A DNA stretch of 64,000 nt from Longimicrobiales bacterium (GTDB lineage: Bacteria > Gemmatimonadota > Gemmatimonadetes > Longimicrobiales > Gaopeijiaceae): contig JAQWPM010000021.1 of assembly GCA_029245345.1 (NCBI GenBank), positions 124,001 to 188,000 of the forward strand. Direction: 5' to 3'. The notes under the pieces were generated by a model. That model saw nothing but the letters and a program-made list of their open reading frames with translations. It was not told where the DNA came from and searched no databases. Made by a program: the position numbers and the translations under genes. Positions 27,427 through 35,852 of the stretch are shown here, piece after piece (the first letter of the stretch is position 1; every line of letters begins with the position of its first letter).

Positions 27427-28548
27427 TCAGTCGGTCGCCGCTTCATCAGGTGCCGTTGCAGCCGCCGCTCCAGCCGGATCTTCACCTTCAGTCAGGTCAC
27501 TCGAAGGCTCCTCGTCGAGTCCGAGTACGACACGCACCCTCGCCTCGATTTCGTCCGCAATATCCTGGTTGTCCAGGAGGAACTGCTTCGAGTTCTCCTT
27601 ACCCTGGCCCAGGCGCAGATCTCCGTAGGAGAACCACGAACCCGACTTATCCACGATCTCATGCTCCGACCCGATGTCCACAAGCAGCGCAGCGTGACTC
27701 ACGCCCTCGTTATACATGATGTCGAACTCGGCCTGCTTGAACGGCGGAGCGCACTTGTTCTTCACGACCTTTACACGTGTCCTGTTCCCGATCACGTCCT
27801 GCCCGTCCTTGATCGCCCCAATACGACGAATATCGAGTCGGAGTGAAGCATAGAACTTCAAAGCTCGCCCACCCGATGTCGTTTCGGGGCTCCCGAACAT
27901 GACGCCGATCTTCTCACGGATCTGATTGGTGAAGATGACAGACGCGTGCGACCGGTTGACCGCTCCGGTGAGTTTGCGGAGTGCCTGACTCATGAGCCGG
28001 GCCTGAAGCCCGACGTGCGTATCACCCATCTCGCCTTCGATCTCAGCCCTCGGCACGAGTGCGGCGACGGAATCGATCACTACGACGTCCACGGCATTGC
28101 TGCGGATGAGGACCTCAGCGATCTCAAGACCCTGTTCGCCCGTGTCTGGCTGCGACACGAGGAGATTGTCCACGTCGACGCCGAGCTTTCGGGCGTATCC
28201 AATATCCAGCGCATGCTCGGCATCGATGAAGGCAGCAACCCCACCCCCTGCCTGAGCATTAGCGATGACCTGGAGGCAAAGCGTTGTCTTACCAGACGAC
28301 TCTGGACCATAGATCTCGCTGATCCGACCGCGAGGCACGCCACCGATACCGATGGCAGCGTCGAGGTTGATGGCACCGGTGGAGATCGCCTCGATCTTAG
28401 TGAACCCGCCGTCTTCGCCCATCCGCATGATCGAGCCCTTGCCGTACGAGCGTTCAATCTGGGTGAGAGCTGTATCCAGAGCCTTTTGCTTCTGGTCGAC
28501 TTTCTTACTGTCGGTCTTCTTATTTTCGGTCATTTGCGCCGTGGTCAT
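27427..28548 (-). CDS. recA: Recombinase RecA
   Basis: RecA forms filaments on single-stranded DNA for homologous recombination and triggers the SOS response. The 373-residue protein has Walker [11 protein letters not shown], Walker B region [12 protein letters not shown], loop regions ([13 protein letters not shown]), and an acidic C-terminal tail. The ATG at 28548 has a GGAGG ribosome-binding site eight bases away. No recX or lexA is next to it. A 15-base palindrome precedes its ribosome-binding site. Confidence 0.98.
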   Translation of the reverse strand: MTTAQMTENKKTDSKKVDQKQKALDTALTQIERSYGKGSIMRMGEDGGFTKIEAISTGAINLDAAIGIGGVPRGRISEIYGPESSGKTTLCLQVIANAQAGGGVAAFIDAEHALDIGYARKLGVDVDNLLVSQPDTGEQGLEIAEVLIRSNAVDVVVIDSVAALVPRAEIEGEMGDTHVGLQARLMSQALRKLTGAVNRSHASVIFTNQIREKIGVMFGSPETTSGGRALKFYASLRLDIRRIGAIKDGQDVIGNRTRVKVVKNKCAPPFKQAEFDIMYNEGVSHAALLVDIGSEHEIVDKSGSWFSYGDLRLGQGKENSKQFLLDNQDIADEIEARVRVVLGLDEEPSSDLTEGEDPAGAAAATAPDEAATD

Positions 28549-28569
28549 ATGGCCTCCGTCCTTGCGATG

Positions 28570-28584
28570 CCCCGATAATCGGGG
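28570..28584. promoter_or_regulatory. Perfect palindrome in the recA leader
   Basis: CCCCGAT-A-ATCGGGG lies 22 bases upstream of the recA start. It may be a repressor site or a leader hairpin. It does not match the LexA boxes I know (CTGT-N8-ACAG, GAAC-N4-GTTC, GTTC-N7-GTTC). Confidence 0.4.
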
Positions 28585-28905
28585 GTTCAGCTCTCAAAGT
28601 ACAGAACCCGAAGAGAAAGCGAAAGTCCCTCCGGGCCCCATGTTCACGACGGGAACGTTAGTGAGGGTATCCCAACAGGCCGATGGCCCAATGAGACAAC
28701 CTGCCTGACAGGGCTACCGCCCGCGCAAGTCGGGCTCGAGCCGATTGAGTCCGATCGCCGAAAGAGCTCTTGGCCCCCGACCGTCACAACAATCGACTGC
28801 ATCCCGGGGAGAATCCCTCGAACGCTGAACTGCCCGCGTGGTTCTTACCCCGAGAGTGCGGACACTTCAGAGAGGGCCCATTGGAGGCTATGGAGGAGTG
28901 TCATA
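28585..28905. other. Gene-free stretch upstream of recA
   Basis: About 320 bases with no convincing coding sequence, tRNA or terminator. It should contain the recA promoter on the minus strand, but I cannot point to clear -35/-10 boxes. It borders the transposase remnant on its right. Confidence 0.3.
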
Positions 28906-29190
28906 GCAACGCGAAGGAAGTAGAGCGAGGAGTTCAAGCGAGAGGCGGTAGGCCTGACGCGGCAGGCCGGTGCGGGCATGAGTCAGGTCGCCCGGGATAT
29001 CGGCGTCGGCTCGAAGCTGCTGCTCGATGGCGGCGCAAGTACGAGGGTGGTGGGAAAGCCTTTACAGGGTCCGGTGTACCTCGAGCGCCAGGAACTCCTG
29101 GCGCTTTAGCGGGAACTGGCCGGGGTGTAGTGTATCGAAAGGTGGCTTCTACGCATGGGCCAAGTGCCCGCCGAGCCCACTTCGTATAAT
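28906..29190 (+). mobile_element. Decayed IS3-family transposase remnant
   Basis: Three frame-broken pieces read in order. SEEFKREAVGLTRQAGAG and MSQVARDIGVGSKLLL match the helix-turn-helix of IS3/IS150-type OrfA; a shift then gives RWRRKYEGGGKAFTGSG; another shift gives RQELLAL, a stop, and RELA. The OrfB-like GGFYAWAKCPPSPL comes immediately after, so the DNA between OrfA and the OrfB start is deleted. A stop codon (28921-28923) replaces the expected Tyr before the first piece. No terminal inverted repeats could be defined. Confidence 0.75.
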
Positions 29191-29197
29191 GCGAGAA

Positions 29198-29225
29198 GGC
29201 CCGCCCGGCTTTCGCCGGACGGGCC
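29198..29225 (-). terminator. Terminator hairpin after the outer-membrane protein gene
   Basis: A 12-base stem with one mismatch (29198-29209 with 29214-29225) and a TTTC/GAAA tetraloop lies 30 bases past the stop at 29255. The T-run on the minus strand is weak (TTCTCGCATTATA). Confidence 0.6.
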
Positions 29226-29254
29226 TCCCGTCAAAATCGCGCCGAGTTGAGCGG

Positions 29255-30694
29255 CTACTGACCGCGCGTCCTCCGCAATCCGTACTGGTACGCCTGCCAC
29301 ACGCCAGGCCGCACCGCAACGTACACCATCTCGAAAGGCCTGTCGGCATTCCTCATGGCGAACAGTCCTACGCTCATGTGCTCACCCACGCGCATGATCT
29401 GTCCACAGTCCAGGCGTGACTCGTTGCCTGACTTGTCGTAGCGACGCTCCTCGAACGTGACCGCCTCGTCGTTCCGGAACCACGGCGCTGCGCCGGCATA
29501 GTTGCCCGCGAACACGACACCCGGTCGGAGCGACTCGATGGACACCCGACTCGGGCCCACAAGCGTGTCGCCCTGGGCGGAGATCCGAACCTGAACCGCT
29601 TCCCCTGTAGCGAGACAGACACTGGCCGGTGCGCCATCCGGCAGAGGCGTCCCGACCTCACGCGTGATACGAATCGTGTCAGGCGGCGGTGCGGGCAGCA
29701 TGATGGTGTCTGGCGCCGGGCGTTCCATGAGCCGCGGCCTGGACATCAAGCCCTGATCGCTCTCTGGATTCACAGCGATGGATGCAAGAATGCCGAACTT
29801 CGGCTTCCGGTACTCCGAGAAGTAGCCACCCGTTGGCTCACCATAGTTCACCGCCAAGTAGTGAACCCCAAGCCGGATGCCGCCAGCATCGAGCTGCGCA
29901 CCGATGTTCACGTCGAAGCCGTTGTATTCACCCATCAGCGTGAGAACCGACGAGCCACCGAGAAGCATGTGGATCGCAGAGCCGAAGAACCAACCTTCCG
30001 AATCGGCGAAGTTGTAGAAGGGTAGCGCGTCCCCGTCCTGGAACATGCCGGTGCCGTAACCAAGCGCGAACGTCATGTCGTGCTCGGGCAGGAAGCCCTC
30101 ATCGAAACCGCGAATGTGGGCGCTGGCGACACCGTACAGGGATAACTCAGTGTTCAGGTCCGAGAGTCCAGTGTAGGACTCGCGCACGCGCCTGTCCGCA
30201 AAGCCCAGTCGGTTCGGCTGATACGCAGTACCGTCGCCGAACCCAGGCGCGGTGACATATCGACCACCCACCGCGAACCCAATGCCCTGGTTCGTGGGCT
30301 GCACCAACTGCACACGTCCGAAGAGACCCCAGACGTTACCGCCCGCGGCGGCATCGTTGAGAGATTGGACAGAAAGCCCGAACTCAGCACGGTCGAAGAG
30401 GCCAACAGCCACTGACGCATCCGAGTAAAACTTGTCGTATCCCGCCCCAAGGCCAACGCCGTTTCCGCCGCCGTCGATTTCGAGCGTGCGACCCAGGTCC
30501 ATGAAGAAGCCTGAGTACGTGCCTGTAACCGTCAAATGCGACAGGACACTCGCGACGGGGATGTCTATCAGTCCCGAGCCGTAGCGAAGTGTGCTGGGCG
30601 AGTTGGTCGTCTGGGCCTCGAGTGCCGGTGCGCTGACGAGGGCAGCGAGTCCGAGTCCAGCGAGCCATCCGGTGCGACCCCGTACTGTCTTCAT
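29255..30694 (-). CDS. Secreted, probably outer-membrane beta-barrel protein of unknown function
   Basis: The 479-residue product has a clear signal peptide (RTGWLAGLGLAALVSAPALEA, cleavage after AxA) and a long beta-rich region with Gly/aromatic alternation (YGVASAHIRGFDEGF, FALGYGTGMF, FGSAIHMLLGGSS) ending near residue 310. A Pro-rich hinge (MLPAPPPDTIRI) and a soluble domain with two Cys follow (ASVCLATGEAVQVR, SRLDCGQIMRVG). I chose the ATG at 30694 because AGGAGG lies about ten bases upstream. The barrel is inferred from pattern; no OmpA peptidoglycan-binding domain is seen. Confidence 0.7.
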   Translation of the reverse strand: MKTVRGRTGWLAGLGLAALVSAPALEAQTTNSPSTLRYGSGLIDIPVASVLSHLTVTGTYSGFFMDLGRTLEIDGGGNGVGLGAGYDKFYSDASVAVGLFDRAEFGLSVQSLNDAAAGGNVWGLFGRVQLVQPTNQGIGFAVGGRYVTAPGFGDGTAYQPNRLGFADRRVRESYTGLSDLNTELSLYGVASAHIRGFDEGFLPEHDMTFALGYGTGMFQDGDALPFYNFADSEGWFFGSAIHMLLGGSSVLTLMGEYNGFDVNIGAQLDAGGIRLGVHYLAVNYGEPTGGYFSEYRKPKFGILASIAVNPESDQGLMSRPRLMERPAPDTIMLPAPPPDTIRITREVGTPLPDGAPASVCLATGEAVQVRISAQGDTLVGPSRVSIESLRPGVVFAGNYAGAAPWFRNDEAVTFEERRYDKSGNESRLDCGQIMRVGEHMSVGLFAMRNADRPFEMVYVAVRPGVWQAYQYGLRRTRGQ

Positions 30695-30784
30695 GATGAG
30701 GATGCCTCCTGAGTTGGTTTGGCGCCCGACGGCTCCGGCGCGTTCGGACCCATCGATGGCGTAAATCTCCTTAAAACTAGGGTA

Positions 30785-30802
30785 ATGCGAGAATTGTGCC
30801 AA
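30785..30802 (-). promoter_or_regulatory. Candidate sigma54 (-24/-12) promoter
   Basis: On the minus strand the sequence is TTGGCAC-A-ATTC-TCGCAT. The GG and GC pairs are exactly ten bases apart as in the sigma54 consensus TGGCACG-N4-TTGC; two positions differ. It would start an mRNA about 80 bases before the outer-membrane protein gene. Confidence 0.55.
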
Positions 30803-30804
30803 CA

Positions 30805-30822
30805 GAATAATCAAATGTTTAC
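30805..30822 (-). promoter_or_regulatory. IHF-like site, one of two identical 18-base copies
   Basis: GTAAACATTTGATTATTC on the minus strand. Its complement contains AATCAA-ATGT-TTA, a full match to the IHF consensus WATCAA-N4-TTR. It ends two bases upstream of the sigma54-like promoter. An exact copy occurs at 55206-55223. Confidence 0.5.
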
Positions 30823-30955
30823 AGCATCACGCCCGAGGACCCAAAGGGAGCTAAAGCCTATACCTAGGGAGCGATCTGTGCCTACCCACGAGCCACAGCA
30901 GTGAGGAAGAAATGTCGAATTCCTTCGAAAGTAAGTTTCCCGGCGTCCGGTCCGT

Positions 30956-31198
30956 CTAGTCGCTGAGCTGCGCCTCGAGACGAGCCAAGCGTCGAGACAT
31001 GGAAATCACCCACCCGAGGACAGCCAAGATCACGACCGAATAGGCAATAAAAACGTGCCAATACGGCTTGAGGCTCTGCGCCGCGATCCGTGTGCCTTGC
31101 GGGAGATTAGTCATCTCTTGGGCGCCGAGCGCACCCAGGGCGCCTGCGGCAAGGAGCAGAACGAACACAGATAATGCAGATTGTATCGTCGATTTCAT
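30956..31198 (-). CDS. ccmD: CcmD-like heme exporter small membrane subunit
   Basis: The 80-residue protein has a signal-like N-terminal segment (ALSVFVLLLAAGALGALGAQ) and a second membrane helix (HVFIAYSVVILAVLGWVISM) followed by basic residues, as in CcmD. CcmD binds CcmC and helps release holo-CcmE. The N-terminal hydrophobic stretch is longer than in the shortest CcmD proteins. It starts one base after the ccmC stop and is the last gene of the cluster. Confidence 0.75.
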   Translation of the reverse strand: MKSTIQSALSVFVLLLAAGALGALGAQEMTNLPQGTRIAAQSLKPYWHVFIAYSVVILAVLGWVISMSRRLARLEAQLSD

Positions 31199-31199
31199 A

Positions 31200-31895
31200 T
31201 CACGCTACCGTGGCTTCGCGGGCACGGGACTCAACTTCCCCGCGTACGTTTTCGATGGAATACCGGAAGAGAAAGAGCCCAAAGAACAGAATCTGGAACA
31301 CCGCCACGCTCGCCAGCAGCAGGATCAGCATGTCCCCCGGGAGAGACGGTCCCTCTGGCTTCAGAACCACTGGCTCAGGGTGAAGAGACCGGAACCACAC
31401 CACGCTCAGGTGGATGAATGGAATATCTAGAGCCCCTACAATGGCCACGACCGCCGCGAATCGTTTGCCTTTCTCAGGATTGTCCGTGGCACTGCGCACC
31501 ATGAAGTACCCCAAAAAGATGAACCACAGCAGGAGTGTAAGCGTCAGTCTGGGCTCCCAATTCCAGTAGGTCCCCCAAGCGATTTTCCCCCACAACGGGC
31601 CCGTGATGAGCATGATCGTACCAAAGACCATGCCACCTTCAGCAGCCGAAACGGCCGCTCGGTCCAAACGCTCATCCCGCAACCATAGGTACATGGCGCT
31701 CGTGAGCGCCGCGATCCCGAAAGCCAGGAAGGCGGTCCATGCGGCCGGGACGTGCACATAGAAAATGCGTTGGGCGACACCCTGACGGATCTCGGTCGAG
31801 ACCCAAAAAAACGCAAGCCAGTACACAGCCAGCAGTCCGGTCAGGCCTAGCACCGTCAGCGCCACGCCCCCCTTTCGGAGTCCGTTGCCTGACAT
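31200..31895 (-). CDS. ccmC: Heme exporter protein CcmC
   Basis: CcmC displays heme and loads it on CcmE. The 231-residue protein has six membrane segments and the tryptophan-rich heme-handling motif GPLWGKIAWGTYWNWEPRL, plus flanking histidines (FYVHVPAAW, IPFIHLSVVW). The ATG at 31895 has a strong GGAGG site and overlaps the ccmB stop by one base (TGATG). Confidence 0.95.
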   Translation of the reverse strand: MSGNGLRKGGVALTVLGLTGLLAVYWLAFFWVSTEIRQGVAQRIFYVHVPAAWTAFLAFGIAALTSAMYLWLRDERLDRAAVSAAEGGMVFGTIMLITGPLWGKIAWGTYWNWEPRLTLTLLLWFIFLGYFMVRSATDNPEKGKRFAAVVAIVGALDIPFIHLSVVWFRSLHPEPVVLKPEGPSLPGDMLILLLASVAVFQILFFGLFLFRYSIENVRGEVESRAREATVA

Positions 31896-32572
31896 CAGTC
31901 CTCCAAGACGAATCGAAAAAGAAAGGCACCCGCACCGAGCGCCATAACGGCGAATGCTGCAAGCATGCGAATGCTCCCCGCTACTTCAGTGACCGGCCTC
32001 AGTGCTAGGAGGCGTCCGGTCGCACCGACGCCGTAGATCACCATAGGCACCAAAAGCGGAAAAACAAGAACGGGGAGTAGTGTTTCCCCCATGCGCGTCC
32101 CTGAAGAGACTGCGGCAAACAGCGTCCCCAGCGAAACGAAACCCAAGGACCCGAAGCCAAGCGCCAACGCGAGAGCGGTCGGACTCGACCCCAACTCCAG
32201 GTCAAAGAACAGCATGAAGACCGCAACCACGAGCAGCGACACGAGGTAGAGGAGGAGAAAATTCGAGATAGCCTTTCCAAGAAACACCGCGTCCTTGGGG
32301 GTGGGGCTCATCAGTACGCCTTGGAACGCCCCATTCTGCGCCTCTAGGTGGAACGTCCGGCCGACTCCGAGGAGCCCCCCGAAGATGATCGTCATCCAAA
32401 TCAAGCCAGCCGCCACGTCCTGAGGCCTCACGATCGTTTTGTCGATCGCATAGTTGAACAGGACCGCTGCTAGCACAGCGAACGCCCCCATGGAAACCAA
32501 CCGTTCGCGTGTCCTCAACTCGAGCAGCAAGTCCTTCCACACGATCGCGCGGATCTGACCGAGATAGGCCAT
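31895..32572 (-). CDS. ccmB: Heme exporter protein CcmB
   Basis: CcmB is the membrane subunit of the CcmAB ABC transporter that releases heme-loaded CcmE. The product of about 225 residues has six hydrophobic segments and begins MAYLGQIRAIVWKDLLLELR, as expected. I take the ATG at 32572, overlapping the ccmA stop by one base (TGATG), over a GTG one codon earlier. Confidence 0.93.
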   Translation of the reverse strand: MAYLGQIRAIVWKDLLLELRTRERLVSMGAFAVLAAVLFNYAIDKTIVRPQDVAAGLIWMTIIFGGLLGVGRTFHLEAQNGAFQGVLMSPTPKDAVFLGKAISNFLLLYLVSLLVVAVFMLFFDLELGSSPTALALALGFGSLGFVSLGTLFAAVSSGTRMGETLLPVLVFPLLVPMVIYGVGATGRLLALRPVTEVAGSIRMLAAFAVMALGAGAFLFRFVLED

Positions 32573-33276
32573 CACGTCCGTCCCTCGACCACACAGTGGT
32601 AGAAACGCTCGAAGTTCGCCGCATCCAACTCGGCGACCTCGCCCTCCCAGGCGAATCGTCCGCTGACTTGAATCCCCACGCGCGAGGCGAGGTGAAGTCC
32701 TTCACCAAGGTTGTGCGTCACCATAATCACAGTGCGTCGTCCATCCTTGAGTTCAGTGAGCACACCGCGCAGCACCGCCGCAGCTGAAGGATCCAGGCCG
32801 GTGTAGGGCTCGTCTAAGAGGACGACGTCGGGGTCGTGGAGAAGGGCCCGCGCAAGCGCCAACCTCTGTCGCATACCGTGCGAGAGTTGGCTGACCATGA
32901 GATGGGCCCGACTCGTCAATCCCACTTGCTCCAGCCGCTCCGGAACACGGGTCGCGAGATCGGTCAGGCCGAAGAGGCGACCGAAAAACCGGAGGTTCTC
33001 GGCGGCCGTCAACTCGGAGTAGAGGAAGCTCTTGTGAGAAAGTACCCCGATTCGGTGACGCCAACTCTCAACGCCGAAGTCGAGTTCCTCGCCCCGCACG
33101 GATACAGTCCCCCGAGTGGGCCTCGCCGAACCGCCCAATAGCCCCAGTAGCGAAGACTTCCCTGCTCCGTTCGGCCCAAAGACCGTGAGGAATTCTCCTG
33201 CCCCTAACTCCAGGTCGATCCCCGCCACCGCTACGACGGAGCCGAATTCTCGCACCAACCCCGTCGCCTTGATCAC
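32572..33276 (-). CDS. ccmA: Heme exporter ATP-binding protein CcmA
   Basis: CcmA is the ATPase of the CcmAB complex. It shows Walker A GPNGAGKSSLLGLLGG, the signature region VSQLSHGMRQRLALARALL, Walker B VVLLDEPYTGLD and the H-loop MVTHNLG. The start is uncertain. A GTG at 33276 gives the natural family N-terminus (VIKATGLVREFG) but its GGAGG is only two bases away. An ATG at 33426 would add 50 residues that are an out-of-frame reading of the upstream gene, so I prefer the GTG. Length 234 residues. Confidence 0.92.
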   Translation of the reverse strand: MIKATGLVREFGSVVAVAGIDLELGAGEFLTVFGPNGAGKSSLLGLLGGSARPTRGTVSVRGEELDFGVESWRHRIGVLSHKSFLYSELTAAENLRFFGRLFGLTDLATRVPERLEQVGLTSRAHLMVSQLSHGMRQRLALARALLHDPDVVLLDEPYTGLDPSAAAVLRGVLTELKDGRRTVIMVTHNLGEGLHLASRVGIQVSGRFAWEGEVAELDAANFERFYHCVVEGRT

Positions 33277-33338
33277 GACCTCCGATACGGTCTTAGAGGG
33301 CGAGGCCGCTTCGGGTAGGGTTGCGACGCCCGGGCCGT

Positions 33339-33776
33339 TCAGCCCGATACTCCGGCGCCGACGGACGTGCCGCACGACGAGCAGAAACGACTGCCGGGCT
33401 CGTTGGCGAACCCGCAGGTGGTGCATGCATCACCGCTATTGAGCCCTGCCCGAATCTGAGCAATCTCGGCCTCGAGGTCCTCTTCAGCGGTCGCGTCCGA
33501 TCCGTCGCGCGCAGCTTCATCAGCTTCGAGTGCAGCCAACGCCTCTGCCGTCAACTCGCTCTTCAATGCGCGATAATCCTCTTCGTCGAGCTTACCTGCG
33601 AGGTAGTCATACTCGACATCACGAAGCGCCAGCAGCGCCACTCGCTTGCGGGCCTCCGTATCCGTGAGCTCGTCCTCGTCGCGATCGAGCGAGGCGTGCA
33701 GTCCCTTCACGATCGGCTGCAAGATAAACAGCACGACTGCGGCAGAAACGAGTAGGGCACCAATCAGGAGGGTCAT
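33339..33776 (-). CDS. CcmI-like membrane protein with a C-terminal zinc ribbon
   Basis: The 145-residue protein has one N-terminal membrane helix (LLIGALLVSAAVVLFILQPI) and a segment typical of the CcmI N-terminus (RKRVALLALRDVEYDYLAGK, LDEEDYRALKSEL). It ends with CTTCGFANEPGSRFCSSCG, a four-cysteine zinc ribbon. Full CcmI proteins have TPR repeats instead. It lies between ccmF and ccmA, so a role in delivering apocytochrome to the ligase is likely. ATG at 33776. Confidence 0.75.
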   Translation of the reverse strand: MTLLIGALLVSAAVVLFILQPIVKGLHASLDRDEDELTDTEARKRVALLALRDVEYDYLAGKLDEEDYRALKSELTAEALAALEADEAARDGSDATAEEDLEAEIAQIRAGLNSGDACTTCGFANEPGSRFCSSCGTSVGAGVSG

Positions 33777-33785
33777 GGGCTGAAC

Positions 33786-35852
33786 CTAGTCGCCAGCGCC
33801 AGCCAGCGCGGGCTCGGCTTCCTGTTCGTCCGTAGCTTCTTCGAGAGCGAGCCGTTTCTTATCCACGCTCGGCCAAAGGGCGATGATGGTGCCCCCAGTG
33901 AGCATCAAGCCGCCGTACCAGATCCATCTCACAAACGGCTTGATGAGCACCTGGAGGTCGATGCCCTGGGCGTCCGAGTCGGCACTCAGCGCCCCGTTGA
34001 TGTCGTCCATTGCAGAGAGAATCAGGTACAGATCCTCCTGGACGGTCGATCGGACGCCTACCTCCGTCATGAGATTGTCCGCCGTGACATACTGGCGTTT
34101 CTCGGTCGTGAGAATGCCTAAGGACTTGCCTTCACGAACCACCGACACCGTGGCGATCGCCTGCCACATGAGATTCCGCTGACCACGCCCGACCGATATT
34201 GAGATCCCCTCATACGTCAGGTCGTACACATGCCCGAACGGCGAAGCTACCTGGATCATCTCACCAGGGCTGAGATGCGCACGTTCGTCCACATTGTACG
34301 CTGACCCGGCGAACCCGAAGTACAGCATCACCATTCCGATGTGAACGACGTAGCCACCCCACCGGCGCCGGTTGCGCGACACGAGGTGGAACAAGGCGAG
34401 CACGTGCCCTTCACCTTCGATTCGGGCCCTCGCTCTTGTGCCCTTCCAGAACTCGATTGCGATGACCGCGGTCACGAACGCGCATATGCTCCACGTAATG
34501 AGCGCAAGGGGGTGTCGAGCATTCGCAATCCACAAGCCGATCGCGACCACCAGACCGATCGCGGTAGGCAGAAAGAAGTTCTTCTGCAGGTTGCGCTTTG
34601 AGGCCCTTCGCCAGGCAATCACCGGCCCGATGCCGGCCAGGGCGAGCAAGACCAGTCCAATGGGGAAATTCACCTTCTCGAAGAACGGAGGCCCCACGCT
34701 GATTTTCTCTCCGGTCACTGCTTCTGCCACGAGCGGGAAGATGGTGCCCCAGAAGACGGCAAAGGCCGCACCGATCAGCATCAGGTTGTTGAAGAGGAAC
34801 GCAGACTCTCGAGACAAGAACGACTCGATCCGGTTCTCACTCCGCAGCTCCGGAAGTCGGTAAAGGATAAGAATGATACATCCCGCCAGCACCGACCCCA
34901 TGAACCCGAGGAAGATGAAGGCGATCGTCAGTTCCTCTGCGAACGAATGCACCGACTCGATAAGCCCTGAGCGGGTCAGGAACGTTGCGAAGAGGGTGAG
35001 GAGGAACGTCATGAGCACCAATGACATGTTCCAGACCTTCAGCATCCCACGTGTTTCTTGGATCTGTATGGAGTGCAGAAACGCCGTCGCGGTCAGCCAC
35101 GGCAAGAGCGACGCGTTCTCGACCGGATCCCAGAACCAGTAGCCACCCCACCCTAACTCAAGGTATGCCCACCGCATTCCAAAGATGATTCCGACCGACA
35201 GGAACAGCCACGACGTGAGAATCCACCGTCGAGTCAGCTGAATCCAGCGAGCGTCCAGTCGACCATTGAGCAGGGCCGCCACTGCGAACGCGAACGGAAT
35301 CGTGAACGCGGTGAAGCCGAGATAAAGCGTGGGCGGGTGAATCGTCATCCAGTAGTTCTGGAGCTGTGGATTCAGACCCTGCCCATTGGCAGGCGTGAAT
35401 GCGAGCTGCTCGAACGGATTCACGTTAGCGAACAGAAGCACCACAATGAAAAACAGGAGTACTGCTTGGAGGACAGCGGCCACATAGGGCATGAACTCAC
35501 GGTGCTTCTTCCGATTCCCAAACACAGCGATGCTGGAAAAGAAGCCCAACAACAGAGCCCAGAACAACAACGAACCCCGCTGCCCGGCCCACAGCCCCGT
35601 GATCTTGTAAAAGAGCTCAAGTTCACGGTTCGAGTAGCTGGCCACGTACCAGTATTGGAACTGATCCGTCAGGAAGGCGTTCATTACGCCCGCGGCTGCC
35701 AGAACGAGTAAGAAGAACACGGCGTAAATGCTGCGTTCTGCGCTCAGGACCAAGTCGCCCCTTTGCGACCGTCCTCCTGCGAATCCGAGCACCGTACCCC
35801 AAGCCGCCACGGGAAGCGCGACCCATAGGGCGAACTCGCCGAGGGTGGTCAC
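33786..35852 (-). CDS. ccmF: Cytochrome c heme lyase subunit CcmF
   Basis: CcmF attaches heme to apocytochrome c. The 688-residue polytopic protein has about 15 membrane segments and the WWD motif GGYWFWDPVENASLLPWL, with periplasmic histidines nearby (WMTIHPPTLYLG, FLHSIQIQETRG). The GTG at 35852 overlaps the ccmE stop (GTGA). A soluble C-terminal part includes the beta-rich region VYDLTYEGISISVGRGQ. Confidence 0.96.
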   Translation of the reverse strand: MTTLGEFALWVALPVAAWGTVLGFAGGRSQRGDLVLSAERSIYAVFFLLVLAAAGVMNAFLTDQFQYWYVASYSNRELELFYKITGLWAGQRGSLLFWALLLGFFSSIAVFGNRKKHREFMPYVAAVLQAVLLFFIVVLLFANVNPFEQLAFTPANGQGLNPQLQNYWMTIHPPTLYLGFTAFTIPFAFAVAALLNGRLDARWIQLTRRWILTSWLFLSVGIIFGMRWAYLELGWGGYWFWDPVENASLLPWLTATAFLHSIQIQETRGMLKVWNMSLVLMTFLLTLFATFLTRSGLIESVHSFAEELTIAFIFLGFMGSVLAGCIILILYRLPELRSENRIESFLSRESAFLFNNLMLIGAAFAVFWGTIFPLVAEAVTGEKISVGPPFFEKVNFPIGLVLLALAGIGPVIAWRRASKRNLQKNFFLPTAIGLVVAIGLWIANARHPLALITWSICAFVTAVIAIEFWKGTRARARIEGEGHVLALFHLVSRNRRRWGGYVVHIGMVMLYFGFAGSAYNVDERAHLSPGEMIQVASPFGHVYDLTYEGISISVGRGQRNLMWQAIATVSVVREGKSLGILTTEKRQYVTADNLMTEVGVRSTVQEDLYLILSAMDDINGALSADSDAQGIDLQVLIKPFVRWIWYGGLMLTGGTIIALWPSVDKKRLALEEATDEQEAEPALAGAGD

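Noticed and set aside
28770-29189. 139-codon plus-strand frame as a real gene
   Set aside because: It is one of several frames through the decayed transposase; OrfA similarity moves between frames.
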